Shown here piece by piece: positions 53,449 to 64,000 of a stretch of DNA of 64,000 bases. The stretch is from Bolinopsis microptera. Lineage: Eukaryota > Ctenophora > Tentaculata > Lobata > Bolinopsidae. Within the stretch, counting starts at the first letter, position 1; the number at the start of each line of letters is the position of its first letter. The stretch spans positions 20,267,240 through 20,331,239 of the forward strand of contig NC_087074.1 of the NCBI RefSeq assembly GCF_026151205.1. Direction: 5' to 3'. The notes beneath the pieces were generated by a model. It did no database searches and had not been told where the DNA came from. It saw only the letters and a list, made by a program, of their open reading frames with translations. A program made the position numbers and the translations under genes.

Positions 53449-54895
53449 TACTCGAACTTTATTTACTGTATTACCTTAAATTATTATAGACGATCTTCTT
53501 TTATTTTCGTGAAATTGTAAACGGTTAAATTTTTCTATTTTGAAATGATTCAGTTTTGATAATTTTATTTATTCATTTATTCATTCTTGTATAGCCAAGA
53601 CGAGTCCGTTAGTGTTCTCTCTGGTAATTTCATGTTTAATCCTGTTTAATCCTGTTTAATCCATGGGTGACGATACATATTGTATGACGATATAGTTACA
53701 GTGTTATAGTAACTTTTGTGTTATATTACTTCTAACTCCTACCATTTAAAAGTAAAACAACCATATTGCAGATCTTCATTGTGCATACGAACTCACGAAT
53801 TTAACAAGTACTGGATTGTACTGGAGTTAAATAGAACTGCTGAGTAAATAACAAAACAGATGTTCGAATTATTGTCGTATGGTTTGTAGTGGATTTATCT
53901 ATCATATTGCTATATTGGATTTCGTTCGGCTCCGTCAATTTAACGTTCCGTTTCTAGTTTATAAGGATTTTTTATCAGTTTGGTTTTGGTTGCTTAAATA
54001 GGATTGGACAGGTAGAAGAGTTGCCGCTGTTCAGTATACAGAAAATCAAGTGGTCTATCTACATGTTATATATAAATCATGGAATGGACTAAAAAGATTA
54101 AAGTTGTTCCTATCTACCAAACGTGAGTTCTGCCTTTAAGTATAAATTTGAGAAATAGGGGCCGACCAGACCGACACTTTCTAACCGGATCAGCAATAAT
54201 AAATTCAGAGTAATTCAAACAATCAGACACAACTATAATTATTGTAAAATGCTAGTTGATAAGCAAGACCCTGACCAATGGGTGCACTTCTTTAAAAGTT
54301 TAGTCATAATTTGTCGGGATCGAGCACTACGGCAGAGTTTTATGCATATGCAATGGTTGTCATGGTAACGAACAATGGAGTCCAAGTGGCTTCCCCAGAG
54401 TAACGGACATCCCCTCAGTCATCAAGGGACACCTGCACTTACAAACCCTTTCTTCGTAATAAATGATCTCCTGAGAAAAATAAGAAGGTGAATTCTTATA
54501 TAGCAAAATGCAGAGCCAGCAGTTAATTCTTGTAAAGAAACCGGACTGTATGATGAGGCTGGTCGGCTCCTCACGAGGCTGGTCGGCTCCTATGATATTA
54601 ATGATACTTTAATCAACCTAACAACCTTAAAACTATGCTATCAAGCATAAATGAGCAGTATCTCATAATCAAGCATAATATAGGACGTGTCTTAAAGAAT
54701 TAAATCGAGTTACTTGACTAGTTGACTGTTGACTTATCGGGTTATTTAGATTCGAATAGATCAATTGTTGAATGAATTGTAATTTTAAAAAGCAAACTGG
54801 ACGCTTTTATAATTTATTTACTTTAACGAGTTAGATTCATGTGCATATATTTAACAACATTAATAAGCCGAAACGAATTCTGACGAATTCAGCCG
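53449..54895. other. Non-coding stretch, LINE 3' UTR then unknown
   Basis: The first ~130 bp, ending in TTTATTTATTCATTTATTC repeats near 53580, is probably the LINE 3' end. Beyond it no gene, RNA or repeat family is recognised. A short duplicated GAGGCTGGTCGGCTCCT lies at ~54558. Confidence 0.4.
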
Positions 54896-55445
54896 TCACG
54901 GCGACAAACTTGAAAGTTTCATTTTTAAATGGGACTCACATATATTATATACAAGGAAAAACTTGGACTTCCCCTTACCGAATATTCGAGGGATTGTATC
55001 ACACCCGGAGTTGGCACGAAGACTGATGATCGAATGCTTCATGAAGGGCTTTTCCTTGATGCTATCAGTAAGGAGGGCTATATCCCAGCTCCATTTCTTG
55101 GTCTGGAAGTACAGCTTTCCTGCTGCAGGCACATGCATCTTGGTGCGCTGTAGGAGTAGCACTATGAGATCGGTATCATCACCAACCACTGTTACACACT
55201 TAGCTGGGCATTCGATTAGTGCGGTCATTGCAGTGTCTACAATCAAGCAGTCGGCATCACTTCGTGCGCTCACAACCTGTAATCCTTCGATGTCGGTCAA
55301 CTTCAAGCTCGACGAAGCTTCGAAATATCTAGGACCATTTCATCAACCACTCTTATCTTGGTGCAGGATTGGCGAGTCCTCCTTAGATGGGTCGAATCCT
55401 TCGTTGTTGGTTCCTCGGGATAAGAGTCAAAAACGACTGACATAA
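54896..55445 (-). pseudogene. PIN/XPG-like nuclease-related transposon gene, fragment
   Basis: A 5' piece (~55445-55310) reads SVVFDSYPEEPTTKDSTHLR, and a 3' piece in another frame (55306-54896) carries SARSDADCLIVDTAM, VTVVGDDTDLIVLLL and SGCDTIPRIFGKGKSKFF. The order VFDGY / TKDxTHxRR / DAD / GDDTDL / GCDTTSRIFGxGK is that of a large uncharacterised family, PIN/FEN1-like in its acidic residues, that is multicopy in many invertebrate genomes. A frameshift or small deletion near 55310 separates the pieces. Family function is not established. Confidence 0.5.
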
Positions 55446-55620
55446 TTGCCCTAAATGAGACTTGGCTCAAAAAATCTATTTCTAGCAACGAAATCTTTCC
55501 TTCTTCTCAATATGAAATCTTCCGCAATGACCGCACGAGAAAGACTCATCCTCAAGATCCTAATAACCCTAAAAAGTTTAGGGAAAATGGAGGTGGTTAT
55601 AACGGGACTTTTGCCAGTTA
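55426..55620 (+). pseudogene. CR1-like LINE endonuclease fragment
   Basis: The frame reads IIALNETWLKKSI, then YEIFRNDRTRKTHPQDPNNP and ends at FRENGGG. It aligns with the endonuclease of the 14380-17916 LINE (LNETWF ... PTRFRRNGGG) across the very position where that copy has its stop. It is a scrap of ~65 codons with no RT, overlapping the end of the PIN-like fragment on the other strand. Confidence 0.65.
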
Positions 55621-57102
55621 CCCGATTATATGCCCCGTGGTCAAAAGAATGTTACGCTGCTCCTTATTTTTTAAAACTATTTCGAAACTTTCCTTCCTAC
55701 ATGAAAACAACGATTTGCTGACTTCTAAATTAATTTTATTTCCCTCCGTGAGTAAACTGAATTATTGCACGTTTTAAAAAGGTAAGATCACCAATCACGG
55801 CTCTCGACGTCTAATATCAGGACGGGAAAAATAAGTAGTACAAATGACTGGCTAGAATAAACTCTTCTTACGTTCCATTTTGTGTATATGTCTATGAGTT
55901 CGTACGTGTAGCTCTCCTCTCAACTATTCAAAATATGCTAGTGGTTACTGATATATAGAATGTACACATATATCATATATACCGGTCGTTAGTTTATCTG
56001 AGGTCTGGCATAACACAGCCACACGAGAACTGAGCAGTTTAAATCGTCTCTAAACGGGTCTCTAGACCAGTTATACAATATACCTATTTGCTTGTTATAG
56101 TTGTACTTCCATTTTGTCCGGTTTAGGTGTCGGGAGACCAGTGAGTCGTGGTGTTTGCCGTTTTTTATTTATGGGCGGCGCGCTGTTGAGCGGTGCACAT
56201 TTGGGACAGTTACATGGCTCAGTTGCACGACTCACCCTATATCTGAATTATAAGACTATCAGTAACAGACATCAGTCATTTGATTACATGATTCAATCTC
56301 TACCGCAAAGCATCGACAAATTATTTGAATATAGAACGTTTTACCTTAGTTTTAGTGGGATCAGGTACATCAAGTTTGCCCTATGGTCCATTTATTGCTG
56401 TAACTGTTCAATTAATTTATTATCAATAGGAGTGTGTTACAGTGTTACAGTGTGTTACAGTGTTACACTTACATCGTAATCTTTATGCATACTAGCAGGA
56501 ACCCGTGTATCAGTATAGCGGTGTCAACAGAATTTATTTATTTTGCGATTTTGACACCATTCGTCGGCCCAAATTTCGGTACATAAACATATTCACCTTT
56601 ACGCTCTAGAATAATACCTATTTGATCATTTAAAGTCATTAGTTTTGGTAAAATCCTGTTATAAATTAAAACAGTAAAACAATATAAATAAGGAACAAAT
56701 TCACTCTTAATTGAAAACGTTATTTTTCTCTATTGTGTTTTCTCGGCATTTCGTCACTTATATTATCATGCTCATAAAGTTATCAGTTATATTTCAACAG
56801 TTAAAATAACAACAGTCACGCATACTGCACAAGTAACCTCAATGGAAAGAGTAAACTGTACGAGCTGAGCTTTATTGACTTGAAAACAAGCACTCAGCAA
56901 CGATTGCACAATAACACGATACACATGCAACCACCTCAGCACGCACATAACGTGATGAGAATCACTATGTTAACTGTTTAAGTAAAGCTCTATTAAAACC
57001 AGTACTTTTGCTCGGTTGATTTTTTGCACATCACGTATCTGGAAAATTCAGTCGTGATTTGCGTAAATACGTATTTATTCGCGTACCTTAACACTTGGTT
57101 TA
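55621..57102. other. Intergenic region upstream of the GH31-like gene
   Basis: No gene is supported; the open frame at 56114-56479 has no recognisable feature. The last ~300 bp before the ATG must hold the promoter or 5' UTR of the downstream gene, but no clear TATA box is seen. Confidence 0.4.
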
Positions 57103-60100
57103 ATGGACAGCGGGACGATGAACTCCCATCACGCCCCGACGGACATCAGAAGGAACTTCGAGACTAGCAGTCTTGGTTCTCCTTCTCCAGAGAACAAGAA
57201 AGCTCCTGGATATATTCTCGACTCTGGACAACCGTACGTAACATTCCTTTTTACACATAGTTTCAGTTCTTATTTTGAAAATGGTTTGTTTGTAGCCACA
57301 TGCTACTTTCTGTGTTATTAACCGTTTTTTAGACCGAATTTGTTATCTTATATTCATTATATTGTCGGGTAGTACTAATAACAGTTTGATTATGGGTATT
57401 ACTAGTAACAGTTTGACTATGGGTATTGTAACATGGGTCTAATTAACTCTAAGTGGTGTAGCGAGTATGTAAGATATATCTTAAATTATATAGTCGCTGA
57501 TAACTAAAACAATGGAACGTTTGTAGTTCAAAACTGGAACGAAAGTGGAGCAAAGAAAAAGAAGTCGAGGACGAGAAAAGGAGAAAGAAAATAAAAAGTT
57601 AGCAACATCCAACTTAAAATCAATTTTCTTCTGATTCAGCTCTCTGTTATGTTTGTGCTATACACTTATAAAGTTATGAAATGAAATGAATTGAAAGCAG
57701 GATACATGAAGAATTATAGTAGTTTGATTACAATGATTACAATGATTACAATGGTTACAATGATTACAATGGTTACAATGATTACAATGATAATAATCAT
57801 TACACTATGTATTACCTCTAATTTATATCTCTATTGAATTTCAGAGTTTCTGGTTTATTTCCTGACATTTCTCGCTGTCTTAATCACTGTCGTTGTCATT
57901 GTTCTTGTCCTCCTGTACTTCCTAACCTGTATTTTTGGGAACTGTCCAGAAGGATGCTACGATTGTAAGGTAATTAATTAGTAGTATACCTTATATGGTA
58001 ATGTCACTATGGTAACTAGTAGTGTTACTATGCTACGAATGTGAGGTAGTTGCCCTAATTTATACAGAGTTTCGGAAAAATTTAACAAAGATAGTTTAAT
58101 GTCTCATTATTCTTTAATTTCGTTATTTTCGCGTCACGACTTAATAATTCACAAGCTGCACGGTTTATAAACTTTGATAAATAAATGAAATAAAAATAAA
58201 ATAAAATAAAGAAATAAAAAATAAAACCACCAGTATGCGGAGAAGTCGGATTGGAAGAGAAAAGGAAACTCGTATTCAGGGAAAAAGAGGCACTGTGGAG
58301 ACGCCCTTAAACTTCATGTTACAGACAATTCCTTTATCGTGAGTTCAATTATTCGGGGGTCGTGGGTCACAACACGTTTACACTTACAGTTTATCAGATA
58401 TTATACAAATTATTAAATTCATTGTGATTGCTCTTCCAATTTTAAAATGATCACCTTACACGGGCGAGATAAAACTATTTGCAATTCTTTACAGTTACCA
58501 TAGTAACATTACCATATAAGGTATACTACTAATTCTTTACAGTTAGATAGTTCTGTCAAGGGGTCCGGTGGTACCGGTGATATGGACACAACAGCCCCCC
58601 TTATTCACTCATTTTCCTCCATGGTAGACGAGAAGGAGACAAATACAATGGAACTTTGTGAGTGAACAAAGCACAGTTCACCTTTTTAGACAAAAAATGG
58701 CATTTTTTCATCACTCCTTTCGCACACCTTTATCACTACTGTGTCACACCTGTGTCACAATTCACAGTAGACTAGTGACACTGCTGTGACGCTGCTGTGA
58801 CACTGCTGTGACACTGGTGTGACACTGCTGTGACACTGCTGTGACACTGCTGTGACACTGATGTAACACTGCTGTGACACTGCTGCAACACTGCTGTGAC
58901 ACTGCTGCAACACTGCTGTGACACACCTGTGTCACAATTCACAGTAGACTAGTGACACTGCTGTGACACTGCTGTGACACTGCTGTGACACTGCTGTGAC
59001 ACTGCTGTGACACTGCTGTGACACTGCTGTGACACTGCTGTGACACTGATGTAACACTGCTGTGACACTACTGTGTCACACCTGTGTCACAATTCACAGT
59101 AGACTAGTGACACTGCTGTGACACTGCTGTGACACTGCTGTGACACTGCTGTGACACTGCTGTGACACTGCTGTGACACTGATGTAACACTGCTGTGACA
59201 CTGCTGCAACACTGCTGTGACACTGCTGCAACACTGCTGTGACACTGCTGTGACACTGCTGTGACACTGCTGTAACACTGCTGTAACACTGCTGTGACAC
59301 TGCTGTGACACTGCTGTAACACTGCTGTAACACTGCTGTAACACTGCTGTAACACTGCTGTAAGTGTGACACTGCTGTGACACTGCTGTAACACTGCTGT
59401 GACACTGCTGTAACACTGCTGTAACACTGCTGTAACACTGCTGTAAGTGTGACAATGCTGTTACACTGCTGTGACACTGCTGTAACACTGCTGTGACACT
59501 GCTGTGACACTGCTGTGACAATGCTGCAACACTGCTGTAACACTGCTGTAAGTGTGACAATGCTGTTACACTGCTGTGACACTGCTGTAACACTGCTGTA
59601 ACACTGCTGTAACACTGCTGTAAGTGTGACAATGCTGTTACACTGCGGTGACACTGCTGTGACACTGCTGTGACACTGCTGTGACACTGCTGTGACACTG
59701 CTGTGACACTGCTGTGACACTGCTGTGACACTGCTGTGACACTGCTGTGACACTGATGTAACACTGCTGTGACACTACTGTGTCACACCTGTGTCACAAT
59801 TCACAGTAGACTAGTGACACTGCTGTGACACTGCTGTGACACTGCTGTGACACTGCTGTGACACTGCTGTGACACTGCTGTGACACTGATGTAACACTGC
59901 TGTGACACTGCTGCAACACTGCTGTGACACTGCTGCAACACTGCTGTGACACTGCTGTGACACTGCTGTGACACTGCTGTAACACTGCTGTGACACTGCT
60001 GTGACACTGCTGTAACACTGCTGTAACACTGCTGTAACACTGCTGTAAGTGTGACACTGCTGTGACACTGCTGTAACACTGCTGTGACACTGCTGTAACA

Positions 60101-63100
60101 CTGCTGTAACACTGCTGTAACACTGCTGTAAGTGTGACAATGCTGTTACACTGCTGTGACACTGCTGTAACACTGCTGTGACACTGCTGTGACACTGCTG
60201 TGACAATGCTGCAACACTGCTGTAACACTGCTGTAAGTGTGACAATGCTGTTACACTGCTGTGACACTGCTGTGACACTGCTGTAACACTGCTGTAACAC
60301 TGCTGTAACACTGCTGTAAGTGTGACAATGCTGTTACATTGCTGTGACACTGCTGTGACACTGCTGTTCACTGCTGCAACACTGATGTGACACTGCTGTG
60401 TCACTGCTGTGTCACTGCTGTGACACTGCTGCAACACTGATGTGACACTGCTGTGACACTGCTGTGAAACTGCTGTAACACTGCTGTGACACTGCTGTGA
60501 CACTGCTGTAACACTGCTGTAACACTGCTGTGACACTGCTGTGACGTATTAATTCACTCAGACTGGTATATGGAGCAGACGGTTCGTAACAATGACAGCC
60601 TGAAGCTGGTGTTCAGTGATAATGGTGACAGATACGCTGGACTCGGTGACCTGGGTGATGCTGTGTTCCGACCTAAGGGAGAAGAGGCTCACCACACGGT
60701 TAGTTACCATAGTAACACTCCCACACGGTAATTTAAATCATCCTGCTCATAAAATTCTTTATTATTTTTAGTTACCGTTCAACACGGTATTTTAATTCCA
60801 TACAAACTGTTCTAATAACAAATACATGTCTTCAGTTGTGGGTAAATGATGACAATCCAATCTATCTCCCCTTCTATCTATCCCGCAATAAAGAATCGAG
60901 TCTGTGCATGTTCGCTGATGCCGGCGGTAAGTAAATCCTATGTAATTTCCAAAAATAATTTAAAACAATTTGGCACTTGTCATGTCACACTGAAACCTTT
61001 GGCCGGGCTCCTGTGCATCTTTTTTTACAGAATTTTACGTTTTAAAATCAGAGTTCAAACAATTTTACGGTCTGAGATTTAATTCTAAGGTAGTTCAACA
61101 CATTTTTTTGCTCATTCATCATAGTGTAATGGGCAATAATAGATTTGAATAATCACACTCATTTAAATTAGAAATGATTATACAAAATGTTAATCCCTTG
61201 GATTCCCGCACTATATAGTGACAACACTATATTATAATGATAAGCACTTTATAATGGCATGTCACTATATGGTGCTGTCATTATAAAGTGCTTGTCACTA
61301 TATAGTGTTGTCACTATATAGTGCGATTACCAATCCCTTGATCCAGGAGCTCCAATGGAAGTCTCAGTAAAAGGGTCCCGGACTGAATGGTTGATATACA
61401 AGCATGACAAAGTGTATTTCCACATCTACTCTGCCAGTACCTCTCTCAAAGCAATGACAAAGTGCACTGAGAAGTGGAGGGAGCTTTATCCTAGTCCTGA
61501 CGCTTCCTGGACAGATCACTTCATTATTGGCAGGTATGTTATTGTAAACTGTAGAGTGTAGAGTGTAGAGCTTGTAGTAGAGACTGGTAATAACAGGAAT
61601 ATAATTTAAAATAAGGTATTTGAGCTAAATAAAATAAATTATTTGAGAGTTTGAATACCAAGCCCAAAGGCACTTGTTAGTTTTCTAATTCTCTATTATT
61701 TTCTCGTAAGTAGGCAAGATTTACAGTTTATTATTTCCAGTTTAAGTACAGATAAAATAAAAGCCGCAAGAAACAAGGATGGAATATTGGGGACTCATTA
61801 CATATTGGCCCCTGATAGTATCTCTATCAATGGTAATATATTTCATGTTATGCAGCTTCTCATCTTCTTCTAAAATTATGTAGACTTTTCAGTTTTCATA
61901 CTGAATACTTATTCAAAAGAAAAGAAAAGCATTCTGAATTGCACTATTTTTAGACGGAGACCTAAAAATTGAGAACAAAGACGAAATCTCTAATTACGAT
62001 AAAGTTTTCCTGCCATGGACTGCTAAACAAAATCTCAAAGGTGAGATCTTTTAAAAGTTTAAACCCTTTCTTTGTTTCATTTCCTGTAATTTTGATAACT
62101 TCTTAAAGTCATAATTACATAATCACATAATTATGATCAACACGAGGCCATAACGAATGATTACATTTAGATCCCCAACTTTAAACGATCTTTGAAACAA
62201 AATATCTATGAGAGCGGTAATAATTAAATGTCATAAATTGCAAAAATGGTAGCGTCCAGAAAATGTATTTAATACATTTTCTGAAAATTAGTTTTTAGTT
62301 ACATTCACTTCAAACTAAAATATAACCTGGTGTTAACTTAAACCTTTCCTTATATTAGACTCTGGCTACGAACATCTGAACTCTAGAAACGGGTACTTCA
62401 AAACTGACGAAGAAGACGTGTACTTCTTGGATTACGACAATGACATGGTAAATTGGGACATCAGCTCAGCAATTAGTACTCAAACGATGGCGGGAGTTAT
62501 CCTTCAGAACGATTTCTATCACAATATGACTCCGTCAGGTGAGATTATAACTTTACTAGTGTAATTCTTGCTTACGGCTGGGACTTCACTATCGCAGTTG
62601 AAATGCAAAAGTATAAACCCGCAATGAGTGACCCCTCCCCTAATAAGCTTATATATATGACAGTGAATATTACGCGGCTAACCTAATTATAATTAGGTTA
62701 GCCAATCCCATAACTCTTACCGTTTTTTATTAAACCGCTCGGAAATTACACGCGCACAGACATACAGACACACACACAGGCAGACACACAGGCAGACACA
62801 CATTCTCAGATTATTATTGAAATTTGTTAAAGCGCATGCTTGTCAGAATGAAGCAAAAAGTTTTCAATGATGTTTTGAAACACATAGGGTTTAAAATGTT
62901 CCTTTTTATCATAGATTATGAAAAACATTAAATTTAATGATTAAAATACATTCTCTCTGATTTCAGAGACATGTCCCCAGTATAACTACTGCTCTACCAA
63001 CTCTGCCTTCTTTGACTGGGACTCAGATCTTTGCATGGGTGATGAGTTTGGGGAGAAGGTCCTGTTCCAGAGACACAACTACTACGACACGTCGCGAAGT

Positions 63101-63747
63101 AAAGTTGTAAGGCGGACTAGTTCAATGGTAGTTGAGTCTGTAGCTGCTCCTGGTACAACTCATTTCCACAGGTAAGTTCTAATAGTGTGCTCATTTCCAC
63201 ACTCTGATAATACACACTGCTTTTTATAATTTAGATGATATGTTTCTCAATAACAGCCTAATATCACACAGTGGCAGTTCATCGTGTATTTCATACAGAC
63301 CTTAATCGATAGTTTACAAACTTTTTACGGTGCTTTTATAACAATTTTACACGGTTTCAGGGGAAATATAGAGCTAACACCAGAAGGTTTGAGCACGTGC
63401 TTCCACAACATCCTAAACTTGCAACTTATTGGAATACGAGCTGTGAGTTGCAACATGTGTGGCGGACTCATTCCTCAGGAGACTGACATTGAGCAGACTA
63501 GGGTCTGTAACAGGTAGTCCCCTCTGTAACGGTATTTTGTAACCTGTAACAGGTACAGTAGTCCCCTCTGTAACGGTATTTCTTGTGTGTCTTTTGTAAC
63601 CAATTTTCCTATTTTGATATGACTCAAACTTATATTAGTTTTGACACATTCCTAAAATAAAAGGTATGATTCTCAGATTAAGTCAGCTCGCATTCCTGAT
63701 GCCCTACGTGATAATGACAAATGATGAGGAGCCCCCACTGATAACAG
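57103..63747 (+). CDS. GH31-like (MYORG-type) type II membrane protein, 13 exons, 3'-partial
   Basis: Exons: 57103-57233, 57527-57597, 57845-57969, 58543-58657, 60562-60698, 60836-60926, 61347-61533, 61741-61832, 61954-62040, 62359-62538, 62967-63171, 63361-63513, 63677-63747. All have GT-AG ends and all phases agree, giving ~548 codons; the rest lies beyond the window. The product has a cytosolic N-terminus with a basic patch (KLERKWSKEKEVEDEKRRKK), one membrane helix (FLVYFLTFLAVLITVVVIVL), then a lumenal or extracellular domain. The last exons resemble GH31: SAFFDWDSD (nucleophile strand), VVRRTSSM, ILNLQLIGIRAV, CNMCGG, and LSQLAFLMPYV. The acid/base Asp region and the usual D-x-GG aspartate appear replaced, so it may be catalytically inactive. 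Confidence 0.7.
57721..57807. repeat. 9-bp microsatellite (ATTACAATG)n in intron 2
   Basis: About eight units of GATTACAAT / GGTTACAAT before a degenerate end, ~40 bp upstream of the exon 3 acceptor. Confidence 0.8.
57977..58533. mobile_element. 557-bp TIR element in intron 3
   Basis: 41-bp terminal inverted repeats, 57977-58017 and 58493-58533 (sum 116510), one mismatch, containing ACCTTATATGGTAATGT and CTATGGTAACT. No transposase. The right TIR ends nine bases before the exon 4 acceptor. Related ACCTTATATGGTAGTGTTAC blocks occur at 63765-63905. Confidence 0.75.
58757..60545. repeat. 11-bp minisatellite (GTGACACTGCT)n in intron 4
   Basis: About 160 units with GTAACACTGCT, GCAACACTGCT and AAGTGTGACAATGCT variants. 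A marker CCTGTGTCACAATTCACAG recurs at ~58748, 58925, 59080 and 59787, showing higher-order duplication (~707 bp between the last two). Open minus-strand frames (VTAVSQQCHSS, 11 residues = 3 units) are by-products. The array ends 16 bp before the exon 5 acceptor. Confidence 0.9.
61208..61324. mobile_element. 117-bp hairpin MITE in intron 6
   Basis: It starts GCACTATATAGTGACAACAC and ends with the reverse complement. The interior (AAGCACTTTATAATG) also pairs, so almost the whole element is one hairpin. It sits 22 bp before the exon 7 acceptor. Confidence 0.75.
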
Positions 63748-63754
63748 GTTATAA

Positions 63755-63912
63755 TCTAGTAGTTGGTAGTGTTACTATGGTAATAGTTCCTTATATGGTG
63801 GTGTTACTATGGTAACACTACCTTATATGGTAGTGTTACTAAAGAGACATTACCTTTTAAGGTAGTGTTACTATGGTAACATTACCTTATATGGTAGTGT
63901 TACTTTGTTGAC
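63755..63912. repeat. Tandem GTTACTATGGTAAC / CCTTATATGG repeats
   Basis: Five to six copies of a ~30-bp block in both orientations, related to the TIRs of the intron 3 element. Located in the intron after exon 13. Confidence 0.7.
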
Positions 63913-64000
63913 GTTATGGTTACCAAATAGTTCAGAATTATTATTTTGATTCGGAGTCCGGTATTTGGTATTTGGTTCGACCGAATATTCGGTGATTCGG

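Noticed and set aside
56114-56479. 121-residue frame upstream of the GH31-like gene
   Set aside because: No domain, ends in a short duplicated GTGTTACAGT run, no splice partner; treated as chance.
57103-57240. Exon 1 of the GH31-like gene spliced directly to the membrane-helix exon
   Set aside because: The phase would be wrong with the strong GTACGT donor; an intermediate 71-bp exon (57527-57597) with basic residues satisfies the phase at both ends.
59087-60536. VTAVSQQCHSS-repeat proteins on the minus strand
   Set aside because: By-product of the 11-bp minisatellite, located in an intron of a plus-strand gene.
62750-62810. Regulatory or coding meaning of the ACACACAGGCAGACAC run
   Set aside because: Simple CA-rich microsatellite in an intron, with nothing else to support it.

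Overview
The window is animal (metazoan) genomic DNA, A+T-rich and dominated by repeats and mobile elements. The evidence for an animal is a 5S rRNA of metazoan type, an LDLa-module seven-helix receptor of the LGR/relaxin-receptor kind, a many-exon type II membrane protein of the GH31 (MYORG-like) family, and CR1-like, I-group-like, Penelope-like and Ty3/Gypsy-like elements. The element mix resembles non-bilaterian marine genomes such as cnidarians, but the sequence alone does not settle the species.

Layout. 1-1424: a ~212-bp A+T-rich satellite that returns at ~8240, ~21990, ~28570 and ~30893. 1875-6904: a giant near-perfect palindrome carrying one complete 5S rRNA gene in each arm, with 33-bp tandem repeats at its centre. 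7911-8237: a perfect snap-back repeat. 8940-21723 and 22600-28298: two copies of one duplicated segment holding satellite, half of a GTGGCAC-rich element, a truncated Gypsy gag with its 5' LTR, a promoter-like stretch, a 407-bp MITE and an LDLa-GPCR gene. Both receptor copies are broken, in different places. Copy 1 also carries a Penelope-like endonuclease fragment and a 7.1-kb LINE whose ORF1 joins an AlkB-like dioxygenase to an SGNH hydrolase. 29972-30328: a second Penelope-like RT piece.

32083-39440: a palindromic MITE; an I-group LINE (RT plus RNase H) on the minus strand, split by a 2.68-kb TIR transposon filled with an oriented 16-bp motif; then a scrap of another LINE. 39605-51155: a 48-bp minisatellite of roughly 160 units, open in all six frames, into which an LTR retrotransposon with identical 119-bp LTRs has inserted (42788-46689). 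51154-55620: fragments of an unrecognised minus-strand gene, a further LINE RT, a PIN/XPG-like transposon-associated gene and a LINE endonuclease.

57103-63747: the only apparently intact host gene, 13 phase-consistent exons of a GH31-like membrane protein that runs off the right edge. Its introns hold an 11-bp minisatellite, a 557-bp TIR element and a hairpin MITE.

Apart from the GH31-like gene and the 5S genes, almost every reading frame here belongs to a mobile element or is a by-product of a tandem repeat.
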